Below, piece after piece: positions 9,203-21,094 of a DNA stretch of 64,000 nt; positions within the stretch are counted from its first letter, which is position 1; each line of letters starts with the position of its first letter. The notes under the pieces are model-generated. The model did no database searches and had not been told where the DNA came from. It worked only from the letters and a program-made list of their open reading frames with translations. Made by a program: the position numbers and the translations under genes. The stretch is taken from positions 1 through 64,000 of the forward strand of contig NZ_VJOL01000006.1 of assembly GCF_007556705.1 (NCBI RefSeq), in the 5' to 3' direction. This DNA comes from Tepidimonas thermarum (GTDB lineage Bacteria > Pseudomonadota > Gammaproteobacteria > Burkholderiales > Burkholderiaceae_C).

Positions 9203-9499
9203 TCAGTCCCCGACGCCTTCGACCGCGACCATGCGCATGATGGCCGCGCCCTCGCGCGCAGCGCGGGCACGGCGGTATTCGGGCGAATCGTGAAAGGCGC
9301 GCGCGGCCTCGAGCGAGGGAAACTTCAGCACCACGGTGCGACCCGGGTTCCAGTCGCCTTCGAGCACCTCGACGCGGCCGCCGCGCACCAACACCTCGGC
9401 GCCGTGGGCCTGGATGGCCGCAGTGGACCAACGCTTGTATTCCTCGTACTGCTGCGGGTTGGTCACGGTGACCGAGGCGATGATGTAGGCGCAGGGCAT
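9203..9499 (-). CDS. DUF1330 protein (dimeric alpha-beta barrel)
   Basis: This 98-residue protein matches the DUF1330 family, small cytosolic ferredoxin-like-fold proteins. Visible family features are YIIASVTVTNPQQYEEY at the N-terminus, the central GGRVEVLEGDWNPGR with FPSLEAARAFHDSPEY, and the C-terminal repeats of basic residues. The biochemical role of the family is not known. It lies between kdsA (36-bp gap) and eno (57-bp gap), inside an otherwise conserved operon, and is probably co-transcribed with them. Confidence 0.85.
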   Translation of the reverse strand: MPCAYIIASVTVTNPQQYEEYKRWSTAAIQAHGAEVLVRGGRVEVLEGDWNPGRTVVLKFPSLEAARAFHDSPEYRRARAAREGAAIMRMVAVEGVGD

Positions 9500-9535
9500 G
9501 GTGGTTGGGGGGCGTTGGGGCGCTTGGGGTGGCGA

Positions 9536-13361
<3,826 letters not shown>

Positions 13362-13367
13362 AGGCGC

Positions 13368-13389
13368 GCCCCCGACCCAGGTCGGGGGC
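13368..13389. other. Strong hairpin between convergent coaBC and the RND transporter gene
   Basis: A perfect 9-bp GC stem (13368-13376 with 13381-13389) closes a CCAG loop in the 57-bp gap between two converging genes. Neither side carries a T-tract, so it is not a classic intrinsic terminator. It may still slow polymerase or protect 3' ends. Confidence 0.5.
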
Positions 13390-13418
13390 CGCCGCCGCGG
13401 GGGCCGGTTGTCGCGGCG

Positions 13419-16400
13419 TCAACCCGCCGCCGGTCGGATGCGGAACCACAGCGCATAGAGCGCCGGCACGAACAGCAGCGTGATCAGCGTGCCCACCGCC
13501 ACCCCGCCAATCAGCACGTAGGCCAGCGGACCCCAGAAGCTGTCCTGCGTCAGCGGCACGAAGGCCAGCACCGCCGCCAGCGCCGTCAGCACCACCGGGC
13601 GCGCGCGTTGCACCGCGGCTTCGACCACGCCCTCAAACGCGGGCATGCCCGCTTCGAAGTTGTCGCTCACCTGCTGGGTCAGGATCAGCGTGTTGCGCAT
13701 CAGGATGCCCGCCAGCCCGGTCAGCCCCAGCAGCGCGACGAAGCCAAACGGCTGCCGGAACACCAGCAGCGCGATCACCGCGCCGATGAGGCCCAGCGGC
13801 GCCGTGGCCACCACCATGAAGGTGCCGGCGAACGAGCGCATTTGCAGCATGATGAAGATGAGCATTGCCGCCACCATCACCGGCTGCAGCTTCTGGATCG
13901 AGGCGTCGGCCTTGCCCGATTGCTCCACCGAGCCGCCGATGGCCACGCGGTAGCCCGGAGGCAAGTCGGCGCGCACGGCCTCGAGCGCCTTCCACACCGC
14001 GTTGGTCACATCGTTGGGTTGGGCGCCGCGCACCTCGGACTGCACGGCAACGAACGGCTCGCGGTTGTAGCGCTTGATCACCGGCTCCTCATAGCGCACC
14101 TCGAGTGTGCCCAGTTGCGACACCGGCAGCTTGCGGCCATCGCGGTTGAGCAGCTCCAGCCCCGCCAGCGACTGCACGTCCAGCCGCTGCCCGCCCACCG
14201 CCCCGCGCGCGATCAGCTCGACGCTGCGGGTGTCGCGCCGCAGTTGGGTGACGGGCACGCCGTCGAGCAGGAATTGCAGCTGCTGCGCCACATCCTGCGG
14301 CGTCAGCCCCATGAGGCGCAGCCGCTCGGCGTCGGCGCGCAGGTGCAGCACGGGCGCGCGCTCGTCCCATTCCAGGTGCGGATCGACCACATGCGGGTTG
14401 GCGGCCATCACCTCGCGCACCCGGTGGGCAATCGCGCGCACCTGAACGGGGTCAGGGCCAAAGACGCGGAATTGCACCGGCCACGCCACAGGCGGGCCGT
14501 AGAGCAACCGTGCCACCCGGATGCGCGCCTGCGGGAATTCGCCCTTGCGGATGTGTTCCTCCAACGTGGCGATGACGCGGTCGCGCGCCGCTTCGTCATG
14601 CGCCAGCGCGATGATCTTGCCAAAGGCGGTGTTGGGTGGCTCGGGGTTGGCGGAAATGAAAAACCGCGGCGCACCGGCTCCGACGTAGGACGACAGGGTT
14701 TTGACCTCGGGCATGGGGGCGAGGATCGCCTCCAGCTGGCGCACCGTCTGGTCGGTCACGCCAATGGCCGTGCCCTGCGGCAGGTAGACGCTTACCAGCA
14801 CCTCGGTACGGTCCGAGCTGGGAAAAAACTGCTTTTGCACCACCGTGGCCATGCCCACGGCCGACAACACCAGCAGGCCCACCGTGCCCGCGACCACGCT
14901 TTTGCGGTGGATCACGCACCAGGCGATCACGGCGCGCAGGCGGCGGTACAGCGGGGTTTGGTAGAGCACATCGTGGCCGTGGTGCGTCCCCCTGGGGGCG
15001 TCGCGCAGCATCTTGACGCCCAGATAGGGCGCAAACACCACCGCCACCAGCCACGACACCAGCAGCGCAATGCCCAGCACCCAGAAGATGTTGCCAGCGT
15101 ACTCGCCCACGCCGGAGCGGGCAAAGCCAATCGGCAAAAAGCCCGCGACGGTGACCAGCGTGCCAAACAGCATCGGCGCGGCGGTCACGTTCCAGGCGTG
15201 CGCCGCGGCGCGCACCCGGTCCCAGCCTTCTGCGATTTTGACCAGCATCATCTCCACCGAGATGATGGCGTCGTCCACCAGCAGGCCCAGCGAGATGATG
15301 AGCGCCCCGAGCGTGATGCGGTCGAGGTTGATGCCCATGAGCTTCATGACGAGAAAGCTGATGCCCAGGGTGACCGGCACCGCGATGCCGACGATGAGCC
15401 CGGCGCGCACCCCGATGGCGACCATGCTCACGCCCATGACCACCAGCACGGCGACCAGGAACTTGAGCTGAAACAGATCGACCGCTTTGCGGATCGCATC
15501 GGCCTGGTTGGTCAGTTGGGTGAGCGTCATGCCCAGGGGGAGTTCGGCCTTTTCGGCCTGCAGGTAGGCTTCCAGCCGTTGGCCCAGCGCCAGGCCATTC
15601 TCACCGGCGTTCATCACCACGCCAATGAGCACCGCGTCCTGCCCGCGCGCGCGCACCAGGTACGAGGGCGGATCCTCGTAGCCGCGGCGGATGGTGGCGA
15701 TGTCGCCCAGGCGCACGACCTTGTTGCCAGCGCGGATGGGCACGCCGGCGAGCGCCTGCGGGTCGCTCAGGTCGGCGTCGAGCCGAATGTACAGGCGCGG
15801 GCCGTCGGTTTCCAGCCGGCCGGTGGGCACCAGCCGGTTGCTGGCGTCGATGGCCTCGAAGATGGCCTGCGGCGACACCCCCACGTTGACCAGCCGCGCG
15901 CTGTCGAACTCCACGTACATGCGCTCGGTGCGCTCGCCAATGATGACGGCCTTGTGCACACCCTCGATGCGCTGCAGTTGGTCGCGCAGGCGGTCGGCCT
16001 CGCGCGCCAGATCCGCCATGGGCAGGCCAGGGGCGGTCAGCGCCAAGAGGCTGAAATACACGTCGGCAAAATCGTCGTTGGCGATGGGGCCGATGACGCC
16101 CGGCGGCATCTCGCGCTGCGCGTCCCACATGCGCTTGCGCACCTGGTAGAACAGCTCGCGCACCTTGGCCTGTGGGGTGTAGTCGTGAAACTCCACCTGC
16201 AGCGTGGCCTGGCCGGGGCGCACCGTGGTTTCGATGCGGTAGAGGTATTCGACCTCCTGGATGCGCTTTTCCAGCCGGTCCACCACCTGTTGCTGCAACT
16301 GCTCGGGCGAGGCACCCGGCCAGGCGACGTTGACCTGCATGACGCGCACGGTAAAGGCCGGGTCTTCGGCGCGCCCCAGCGACGCAAACGCGTACAGCCC

Positions 16401-16481
16401 CGCCAAAATGGACAGGATCAACAAAAACAGGGTGACGGCACGCTCGCGCACCGCCAGCGCGGACAGGTTGGGCAGACTCAT
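13419..16481 (-). CDS. RND-family efflux permease (inner-membrane pump)
   Basis: This 1020-residue proton-driven pump has the two-fold RND layout: a first membrane helix (LFLLILSILAGLYAFASL), a large periplasmic loop, five or six helices, then a second such half. The paired acidic residues of the proton relay are present (GLLVDDAIISVEMM, Asp403-Asp404). The sequence is nearer the TriC/OqxB-like group of hydrophobe exporters than the metal pumps, since the metal-binding and charged signature of the latter is absent; that is a judgement by eye. Substrate unknown. It overlaps the upstream adaptor gene by 4 bp. No outer-membrane channel gene is nearby, so it probably borrows a TolC-like channel. 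Confidence 0.92.
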   Translation of the reverse strand: MSLPNLSALAVRERAVTLFLLILSILAGLYAFASLGRAEDPAFTVRVMQVNVAWPGASPEQLQQQVVDRLEKRIQEVEYLYRIETTVRPGQATLQVEFHDYTPQAKVRELFYQVRKRMWDAQREMPPGVIGPIANDDFADVYFSLLALTAPGLPMADLAREADRLRDQLQRIEGVHKAVIIGERTERMYVEFDSARLVNVGVSPQAIFEAIDASNRLVPTGRLETDGPRLYIRLDADLSDPQALAGVPIRAGNKVVRLGDIATIRRGYEDPPSYLVRARGQDAVLIGVVMNAGENGLALGQRLEAYLQAEKAELPLGMTLTQLTNQADAIRKAVDLFQLKFLVAVLVVMGVSMVAIGVRAGLIVGIAVPVTLGISFLVMKLMGINLDRITLGALIISLGLLVDDAIISVEMMLVKIAEGWDRVRAAAHAWNVTAAPMLFGTLVTVAGFLPIGFARSGVGEYAGNIFWVLGIALLVSWLVAVVFAPYLGVKMLRDAPRGTHHGHDVLYQTPLYRRLRAVIAWCVIHRKSVVAGTVGLLVLSAVGMATVVQKQFFPSSDRTEVLVSVYLPQGTAIGVTDQTVRQLEAILAPMPEVKTLSSYVGAGAPRFFISANPEPPNTAFGKIIALAHDEAARDRVIATLEEHIRKGEFPQARIRVARLLYGPPVAWPVQFRVFGPDPVQVRAIAHRVREVMAANPHVVDPHLEWDERAPVLHLRADAERLRLMGLTPQDVAQQLQFLLDGVPVTQLRRDTRSVELIARGAVGGQRLDVQSLAGLELLNRDGRKLPVSQLGTLEVRYEEPVIKRYNREPFVAVQSEVRGAQPNDVTNAVWKALEAVRADLPPGYRVAIGGSVEQSGKADASIQKLQPVMVAAMLIFIMLQMRSFAGTFMVVATAPLGLIGAVIALLVFRQPFGFVALLGLTGLAGILMRNTLILTQQVSDNFEAGMPAFEGVVEAAVQRARPVVLTALAAVLAFVPLTQDSFWGPLAYVLIGGVAVGTLITLLFVPALYALWFRIRPAAG

Positions 16482-17563
16482 CGGGCCAGCTCCCGCACCG
16501 TCATCCCATCGTGCAGCAGGTGGGTGCCCAGGGCGACCACGCGCTCACCGGCCTGCAGCGGCCCAGCCACCGTGGCCTGTCGGTCGTCCACGGCGCGGAC
16601 CTGCACCGCCACCGGGTCCAGCCGGCCATCGCGCAAGCGCCACACGCGCGGGCCTTGGCCGCGTTCGTCCAGCGCCCCCACGGGCACACGCCACAGCGCT
16701 TCGCCCGCGGCTGCGCCCGGCAGGGCAAAACGGGTGGCGACCACGCTGCCCAGCGCCACCGTGGGCGGCAGCTCCGCGACCGTGTAGCGGGCGCGCCGCG
16801 TGCGGCCCAGGGGATCGACGGCGGGCGCAGCCTCGCGCAGGCGCAGCGCGCGGCGCTGGCCGTCGGGCAGCAGGGCTTCGCCCTCGGCGGGTGGGGTCAC
16901 GCCATCGGGAAAATGCACCTCCACCTCGCGCGCGCCCTGCTGGGCCAGCACCGCCACGGCCTGCCCGGCGGCCACCACCTGGCCGGGCTGGCCGGTGACG
17001 TCGATCAGCACCCCGGCCGCGGGGCTGCGCAGCACCGCATAGCCGCGCGCGTTGCGGGCCTGGGTCAGGCGCGCGCTGGCGGCGTCGCGCCGGCTTTGCG
17101 CTTCGCGCAGCGCAAGTTCTGCGCGCTCCAGCGCCTGCGCACTGACGAAGGCGCGCGCCTGCAGTTCGCGCACGCGCGCCAGCTCGCTTTGCGCCGTGCG
17201 CAGCGCCGTCTCGGCCGCCTCGGCGTCGGCTTGCGCCGCGCGCACCGCCTGCTCCAGATCGGCCGGGTCCAGCTCGAACAGCACCTGCCCGGCGCTGACC
17301 GTTTGCCCCGCGTCCACCCGCCGCGCGATGATGCGCCCGCCCACCTGAAACGCCAGCGGCGCCTCCACGTGTGCCCGCACCGTGCCAGACAAGCCCTGTG
17401 CCGCGCCACCGGCGGGCTCCACCGCCGCGGTGCGCACCAACGGCGGTGCGTCCGCTGCGGCAGGCGGGGCACCGCGCTGGCAGCCGGCAAGCGCGGCGCA
17501 CAGCGCCAGCGTGGCCCACAGCGGGGCGTGGGCAGCGATGGTTCGGCTCGGCGTTTCAGGCAT
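16478..17563 (-). CDS. RND efflux periplasmic adaptor (membrane fusion) lipoprotein
   Basis: This 361-residue adaptor should bridge the inner-membrane pump and an outer-membrane channel. The N-terminus is a lipoprotein signal with lipobox LAGC (Cys28). The body has the barrel-sandwich (lipoyl-like) half motifs around VQVGGRIIARRVDAGQTVSAGQVL and VLRSPAAGVLIDV, separated by an alpha-helical hairpin of about 70 Ala/Arg/Glu-rich residues, then beta-barrel and membrane-proximal domains. Start 17563 is supported by GGGAG 11 bases upstream; an in-frame ATG at 17590 lacks one. It is divergent from a TetR gene across 71 bp, so that regulator probably controls it. Confidence 0.9.
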   Translation of the reverse strand: MPETPSRTIAAHAPLWATLALCAALAGCQRGAPPAAADAPPLVRTAAVEPAGGAAQGLSGTVRAHVEAPLAFQVGGRIIARRVDAGQTVSAGQVLFELDPADLEQAVRAAQADAEAAETALRTAQSELARVRELQARAFVSAQALERAELALREAQSRRDAASARLTQARNARGYAVLRSPAAGVLIDVTGQPGQVVAAGQAVAVLAQQGAREVEVHFPDGVTPPAEGEALLPDGQRRALRLREAAPAVDPLGRTRRARYTVAELPPTVALGSVVATRFALPGAAAGEALWRVPVGALDERGQGPRVWRLRDGRLDPVAVQVRAVDDRQATVAGPLQAGERVVALGTHLLHDGMTVRELAR

Positions 17564-17600
17564 GGTGCGCAATCTCCCGAATATGGTCATAATTGAACGC

Positions 17601-17614
17601 GATCGTACAGTATC
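17601..17614. promoter_or_regulatory. Weak dyad in the RND/TetR intergenic region, possible operator
   Basis: GATCGTACAGTATC has GAT...ATC outer arms and a GTAC core in a 71-bp divergent control region where a TetR operator is expected. The symmetry is poor inside the arms, so this is a location hint only. Confidence 0.2.
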
Positions 17615-17634
17615 GTCGGCAACCCTGCAGCGCC

Positions 17635-18312
17635 ATGACCGCATCCACCCACCGGGGGCGCCCCATCGACCGCGGCAAAGACCAGGCCATCCTGCGCGCG
17701 GCGCGCCGCCTGCTCAAGCACGAGGGGCCGCAGGCGCTCACCATGGAGCGTGTCGCCCAGGCGGCCGGCGTGTCCAAGGTGACGCTCTACCGCCGCTACC
17801 CCAACCGGCAGGCGCTGCTGGAAGCGGTGGTGGCGCTGGATGCGTCGCGGGTGTTCCGGGCGCTGCTGCGGCCGGCGGCAACGTCGGCCGATGTGCGCGC
17901 GCAGCTGGAGGCGTTCGTCGTCGATCTGGCGGGACTGCTGTGCGGGCCCGACCACCGGCGCTACATCCAGGCGCTGGGGGAGCTGCCGCGCGCCGGCTTG
18001 GACGTTGCCCGCATCTGGCGCCAGGGACCGGCGCGGGCGCATTCGATGCTGGTGCAGTTTTTACAGGGTGCCCAGGTGGCAGGCCATCTGCGTTGCGAGG
18101 ACGTGGAGCAGGCTGCCGAGCTGCTGCTGGGCATGGCGGTGGGGCTGGACCTGGTGCGCTCGCTCTACCGCGTGCCGCTGGCGCGACAGCGCCTGGCGGT
18201 GCGCCGCGCGCACGCCACGCGCGTGGTGGAAGTGTTCTGGCACCGCTATGCGCTGGGGTCCGAAGCTTCGGGGGCAGCCGGGGCCCCCAGCAACGCGGCG
18301 CGCGCCGTCTGA
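17635..18312 (+). CDS. TetR/AcrR-family transcriptional regulator
   Basis: This 225-residue regulator has the TetR N-terminal helix-turn-helix (TMERVAQAAGVSKVTLYRRYPNR, about residues 35-58) followed by a mostly helical ligand-binding domain. The C-terminal domain (GPDHRRYIQALGELPRAG) resembles the AefR/TetR C-terminal type. By position it most likely represses the divergent efflux pair and perhaps itself. ATG 17635 was chosen; an upstream TTG at 17593 is also in frame but would overlap the control region. Its last 67 bp overlap the 3' end of the convergent DUF167 gene. Confidence 0.9.
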   Translation: MTASTHRGRPIDRGKDQAILRAARRLLKHEGPQALTMERVAQAAGVSKVTLYRRYPNRQALLEAVVALDASRVFRALLRPAATSADVRAQLEAFVVDLAGLLCGPDHRRYIQALGELPRAGLDVARIWRQGPARAHSMLVQFLQGAQVAGHLRCEDVEQAAELLLGMAVGLDLVRSLYRVPLARQRLAVRRAHATRVVEVFWHRYALGSEASGAAGAPSNAARAV

Positions 18313-18542
18313 TCGTCCACACCGTCGACTTCGAGCCGCTTGAGGCGACTGGTGTGCCCTTGCACGATGCGCACGCGCGAACGCGCCACCCCGCAGCGCT
18401 GCGCGACGAAGGCGATCAACGCCTCGTTGGCGGCGCCATCGACGGGTGGGGCTTGCAATTGCACCTTGGGCTTGCCATCGTGCAAGCCCGCCACCCGCGT
18501 GTGGCGGGCACCCGGTTGGCAGTACAGGACGAGCGTGGCCAT
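18246..18542 (-). CDS. DUF167 (YggU-like) protein
   Basis: The 98-residue protein carries the DUF167 fold motifs: PGARHTRVAG, the core KVQLQAPPVDGAANEALIAFVA and the C-terminal VRIVQGHTSRLKRLEVDG. The family is small, soluble and widespread, and its role is unknown. Start 18542 fits the family. A second in-frame ATG at 18599 would add 19 residues, and its CAT overlaps the ATG of the divergent cyclase gene. The 3' end overlaps the TetR gene by 67 bp, with both frames apparently real. Confidence 0.85.
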   Translation of the reverse strand: MATLVLYCQPGARHTRVAGLHDGKPKVQLQAPPVDGAANEALIAFVAQRCGVARSRVRIVQGHTSRLKRLEVDGVDDQTARAALLGAPAAPEASDPSA

Positions 18543-18585
18543 GGTGACGGGATCGGTGCGTGCGGCCGCATCATATCCTTTGACA

Positions 18586-18591
18586 TACGAT
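18586..18591 (+). promoter_or_regulatory. Candidate leaderless -10 of the diguanylate cyclase gene
   Basis: TACGAT (4 of 6 bases) ends six bases before the A of ATG 18598, so transcription would begin at the start codon. No clear -35 is seen at 16-18 bp, and no Shine-Dalgarno sequence precedes the ATG. Confidence 0.35.
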
Positions 18592-18597
18592 AGCGGC

Positions 18598-19791
18598 ATG
18601 ACGATAAAGGCACGCTGGCGTCGCTGGGCACGCGAGGACGCGCAGGTAAGCGAGGCCGCGCTGCGTCGCAACCTGCACGCGCTGGCGGTGGCGGCGTGGG
18701 TCGTCGTGGCTCTGAATGCGCTGCATGTCGTCGTGTTTGGCACGCTGCACTTTGACGATGCCGTGCGCAGCACGTGGGCGCAGCGCGTTGCGGGGGCGCA
18801 CGCCGCCATGGCCGTGGTCATGCTGGTGACCGGTTGGCTGGCGCGACGGCTGCAGGCGCGCGGTGCGCTGCCCGCTGCGGCGGCTTGGTTGCCGCTAGGG
18901 GTCAGCGCGCTGGTGCTGGGGTGGGCGATTGCGCTGACGGCATTCGACCAGGCGATAGGCGGCAGCCTCAGCGCCTATGTCAACGCCGCCATCGCGGTGC
19001 CGGTGGTGTTGTTGTTGCGGCCCCGGGTGATGGTCACACTCATGGCGCTGGCCTGGGGGGCGCTGGCCGTCGTGCTGCGTTGGGTGATCGAGGACGCGGC
19101 GTTGTTGACTACGCACCGCATGAACGCTGCCTCCACGAGCGTGCTCGCCGCCCTGGTGGGGGTGCTGTTCTGGCGGCACTTCGTGCGCACCGAGCGGCTG
19201 CAGCGGGCGCTGGCCGACAGCAACCAACAGCTCCAGGCGCAGCACCATGAGCTGCAGGCGTTGGCCACGCGCGATCCGCTGACCGGGCTGCTGAATCGCC
19301 GCGCGTTCGAGCACGAGGCGCAGCAGGTCCTGGCCCGCGCGCGCCGGCAGCGCCACCCGCTGGCGCTGCTCATGCTCGACGTCGATCATTTCAAGGCCAT
19401 CAACGACCGCCACGGCCACCCCGCGGGCGACGCGGCGCTGCGGCAGGTCGCGGCGTGCATGGCTGAGGCGATTCGCCAGACCGACCCGCTGGCGCGCTTG
19501 GGTGGCGAGGAATTCGTGCTGTTGCTGCCGGATACAGGGGCTGACCAGGCGTGGCACCTGGCCGAAAAACTGCGGCACACGCTGGAGCAGACGCCGTTGC
19601 CCGCCATTGGGGCGCCGCTGACGGTCAGCATCGGGTTGGTCACGGTGGCCGCCGATGCCACGCCCACATTGGAGGGGTTGCTGCAGCAGGCCGACCAAGC
19701 GCTGTATGCGGCCAAGCGCCAGGGACGCAACCGCACCGTGACCTGGGACGCGGAACAGGCCGCGAGGGGCGCATCGACCGCCAGTGGCTGA
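18598..19791 (+). CDS. Membrane-bound diguanylate cyclase (GGDEF domain)
   Basis: This 397-residue protein should make cyclic di-GMP from two GTP. The N-terminal half holds about five or six membrane helices (for example LHALAVAAWVVVALNALHVV) forming an unassigned membrane sensor. A short coiled coil (LADSNQQLQAQHHELQALA) joins it to the GGDEF domain, which starts at TRDPLTGLLNRRAF. The active-site signature is GGEEF (302-306). The inhibitory I-site RxxD (RQTD) is intact five residues before it, so product feedback inhibition is likely. No phosphodiesterase domain is attached. The start has no ribosome-binding site. Confidence 0.92.
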   Translation: MTIKARWRRWAREDAQVSEAALRRNLHALAVAAWVVVALNALHVVVFGTLHFDDAVRSTWAQRVAGAHAAMAVVMLVTGWLARRLQARGALPAAAAWLPLGVSALVLGWAIALTAFDQAIGGSLSAYVNAAIAVPVVLLLRPRVMVTLMALAWGALAVVLRWVIEDAALLTTHRMNAASTSVLAALVGVLFWRHFVRTERLQRALADSNQQLQAQHHELQALATRDPLTGLLNRRAFEHEAQQVLARARRQRHPLALLMLDVDHFKAINDRHGHPAGDAALRQVAACMAEAIRQTDPLARLGGEEFVLLLPDTGADQAWHLAEKLRHTLEQTPLPAIGAPLTVSIGLVTVAADATPTLEGLLQQADQALYAAKRQGRNRTVTWDAEQAARGASTASG

Positions 19792-19825
19792 TACGACGTT
19801 CAAACTCTACACGAAATCCGCGGGA

Positions 19826-19855
19826 TAAAAAAACAAAGCCCGCGCGAGGCGGGCT
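19826..19855 (-). terminator. Intrinsic terminator of tRNA-Thr
   Basis: On the minus strand a perfect 7-bp stem (19855-19849 with 19843-19837) and 5-base loop is followed by a T-rich tract at 19836-19826, 17 bases after the tRNA 3' end. On the plus strand there is no T-tract, so it serves the tRNA rather than the cyclase gene. Confidence 0.85.
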
Positions 19856-19871
19856 AAGTCGTTGATTCGGT

Positions 19872-19947
<76 letters not shown>

Positions 19948-19994
19948 TTGGCGGCTTCCCCGCCGTTGGCGGCGACGCCGCAGAACAAGCCACG

Positions 19995-20000
19995 ATTATA
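19995..20000 (-). promoter_or_regulatory. -10 element for tRNA-Thr
   Basis: The minus strand reads TATAAT at 20000-19995, preceded by TG (TGTATAAT). The tRNA 5' end lies 48 bases downstream at 19947, leaving a leader to be processed by RNase P. No good -35 is seen. Confidence 0.6.
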
Positions 20001-20024
20001 CAGCTTCGGGCAGCGGTCGCTGGC

Positions 20025-21065
20025 TCAAGCGGCGCCCGCCGCGTCGGCTTCCAGGTGGTAGCGGGTGATGCGTTCGACCTCGTTCTTGGAGCCGAGCACC
20101 ACCGCCACGCGGTCGTGCAGCCCGCGCGGTTCGATGTCGAGGATGCGGCGGCGACCGTCGGTGGCGGCGCCCCCGGCTTGTTCGACGATCCAGCCCATCG
20201 GGTTGGCCTCGTACATCAGGCGCAGCTTGCCGGGTTTGTTGGGCTCGCGCTTGTCCCACGGGTAGAGGAAGACCCCGCCGCGCGTGAGGATGCGGTGCAC
20301 ATCGGCCACCATGGAGGCGATCCAGCGCATGTTGAAGTCTTTGCCGCGCGGGCCTTCGACGCCGGCCAGGCACTCCTCGATGTAGCGGCGCACGGGCGGG
20401 GCCCAGTGCCGCCAGTTGCTCATGTTGATGGCGAATTCTTTGGTGTCTTCGGGGATGCGCACCTGGTCCTGCGTCAGCACCCAGGCGCCTTGTTCGCGGT
20501 CGAGCGTGAACATGGCCACGCCGTTGCCCACCGTGAGCACCAGCGTCGTCTGCGGCCCGTAGATGCAGTAGCCCGCAGCGACTTGCTGACGCCCCGGCTG
20601 CAAAAAGTCCGCCGCCGACACGGGTTCGACCACGGTCGGGTCGTCGTTGAGGCGTCGCAACACCGAGAAGATGGTGCCGATGCTGACGTTGCAATCGATG
20701 TTGCTGGAGCCGTCGAGCGGGTCGAACAGCAGCAGGTATTCGCCGCGCGGATAGCGGTTGGGGATGGGGTGGATGCCGTCGAGCTCCTCGGAGGCCATGG
20801 CCGCCAGATGGCCGCCCCACTCGTTGGCCTCGATCAACACCTCGTTGGCGATGACATCGAGCTTTTTTTGCACCTCGCCCTGGACGTTTTCGGTGCCGGC
20901 CGAGCCGAGCACGCCGCCCAGCGCGCCTTTGCCGACGGCGATGGCGATGCGCTTGCAGGCGCGTGCGACGACTTCCAGCAGCAGCCGCAGCTCGGGCGTG
21001 AGCGCGCCGTGCACGCGCTGCTGCTCGATCAGGTAGCGGGTCAGCGAGATGCGGGACTCGGACAT
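20025..21065 (-). CDS. fbp: Fructose-1,6-bisphosphatase class I
   Basis: Fbp removes the 1-phosphate of fructose 1,6-bisphosphate in gluconeogenesis. The 346-residue protein has the class I signature [16 protein letters not shown] with the metal-binding acidic residues, the upstream Glu pair in [11 protein letters not shown], and substrate-binding blocks [15 protein letters not shown] and [14 protein letters not shown]. Cytosolic, normal length. It follows pepN by 29 bp on the same strand and ends 77 bp before the tRNA-Thr gene, whose promoter lies in that gap. Confidence 0.96.
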   Translation of the reverse strand: MSESRISLTRYLIEQQRVHGALTPELRLLLEVVARACKRIAIAVGKGALGGVLGSAGTENVQGEVQKKLDVIANEVLIEANEWGGHLAAMASEELDGIHPIPNRYPRGEYLLLFDPLDGSSNIDCNVSIGTIFSVLRRLNDDPTVVEPVSAADFLQPGRQQVAAGYCIYGPQTTLVLTVGNGVAMFTLDREQGAWVLTQDQVRIPEDTKEFAINMSNWRHWAPPVRRYIEECLAGVEGPRGKDFNMRWIASMVADVHRILTRGGVFLYPWDKREPNKPGKLRLMYEANPMGWIVEQAGGAATDGRRRILDIEPRGLHDRVAVVLGSKNEVERITRYHLEADAAGAA

Positions 21066-21094
21066 GGTGGCGACTCCGGGCGGAAAAAGGGGGG

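Noticed and set aside
13368-13389. Bidirectional intrinsic terminator between coaBC and the RND gene
   Set aside because: The 9-bp stem is strong but neither side has a T-tract, so it is listed only as a hairpin.
17593-17634. A TTG start that would lengthen the TetR regulator by 14 residues
   Set aside because: The extra residues do not belong to the family, and ATG 17635 fits the fold and leaves a usable control region.
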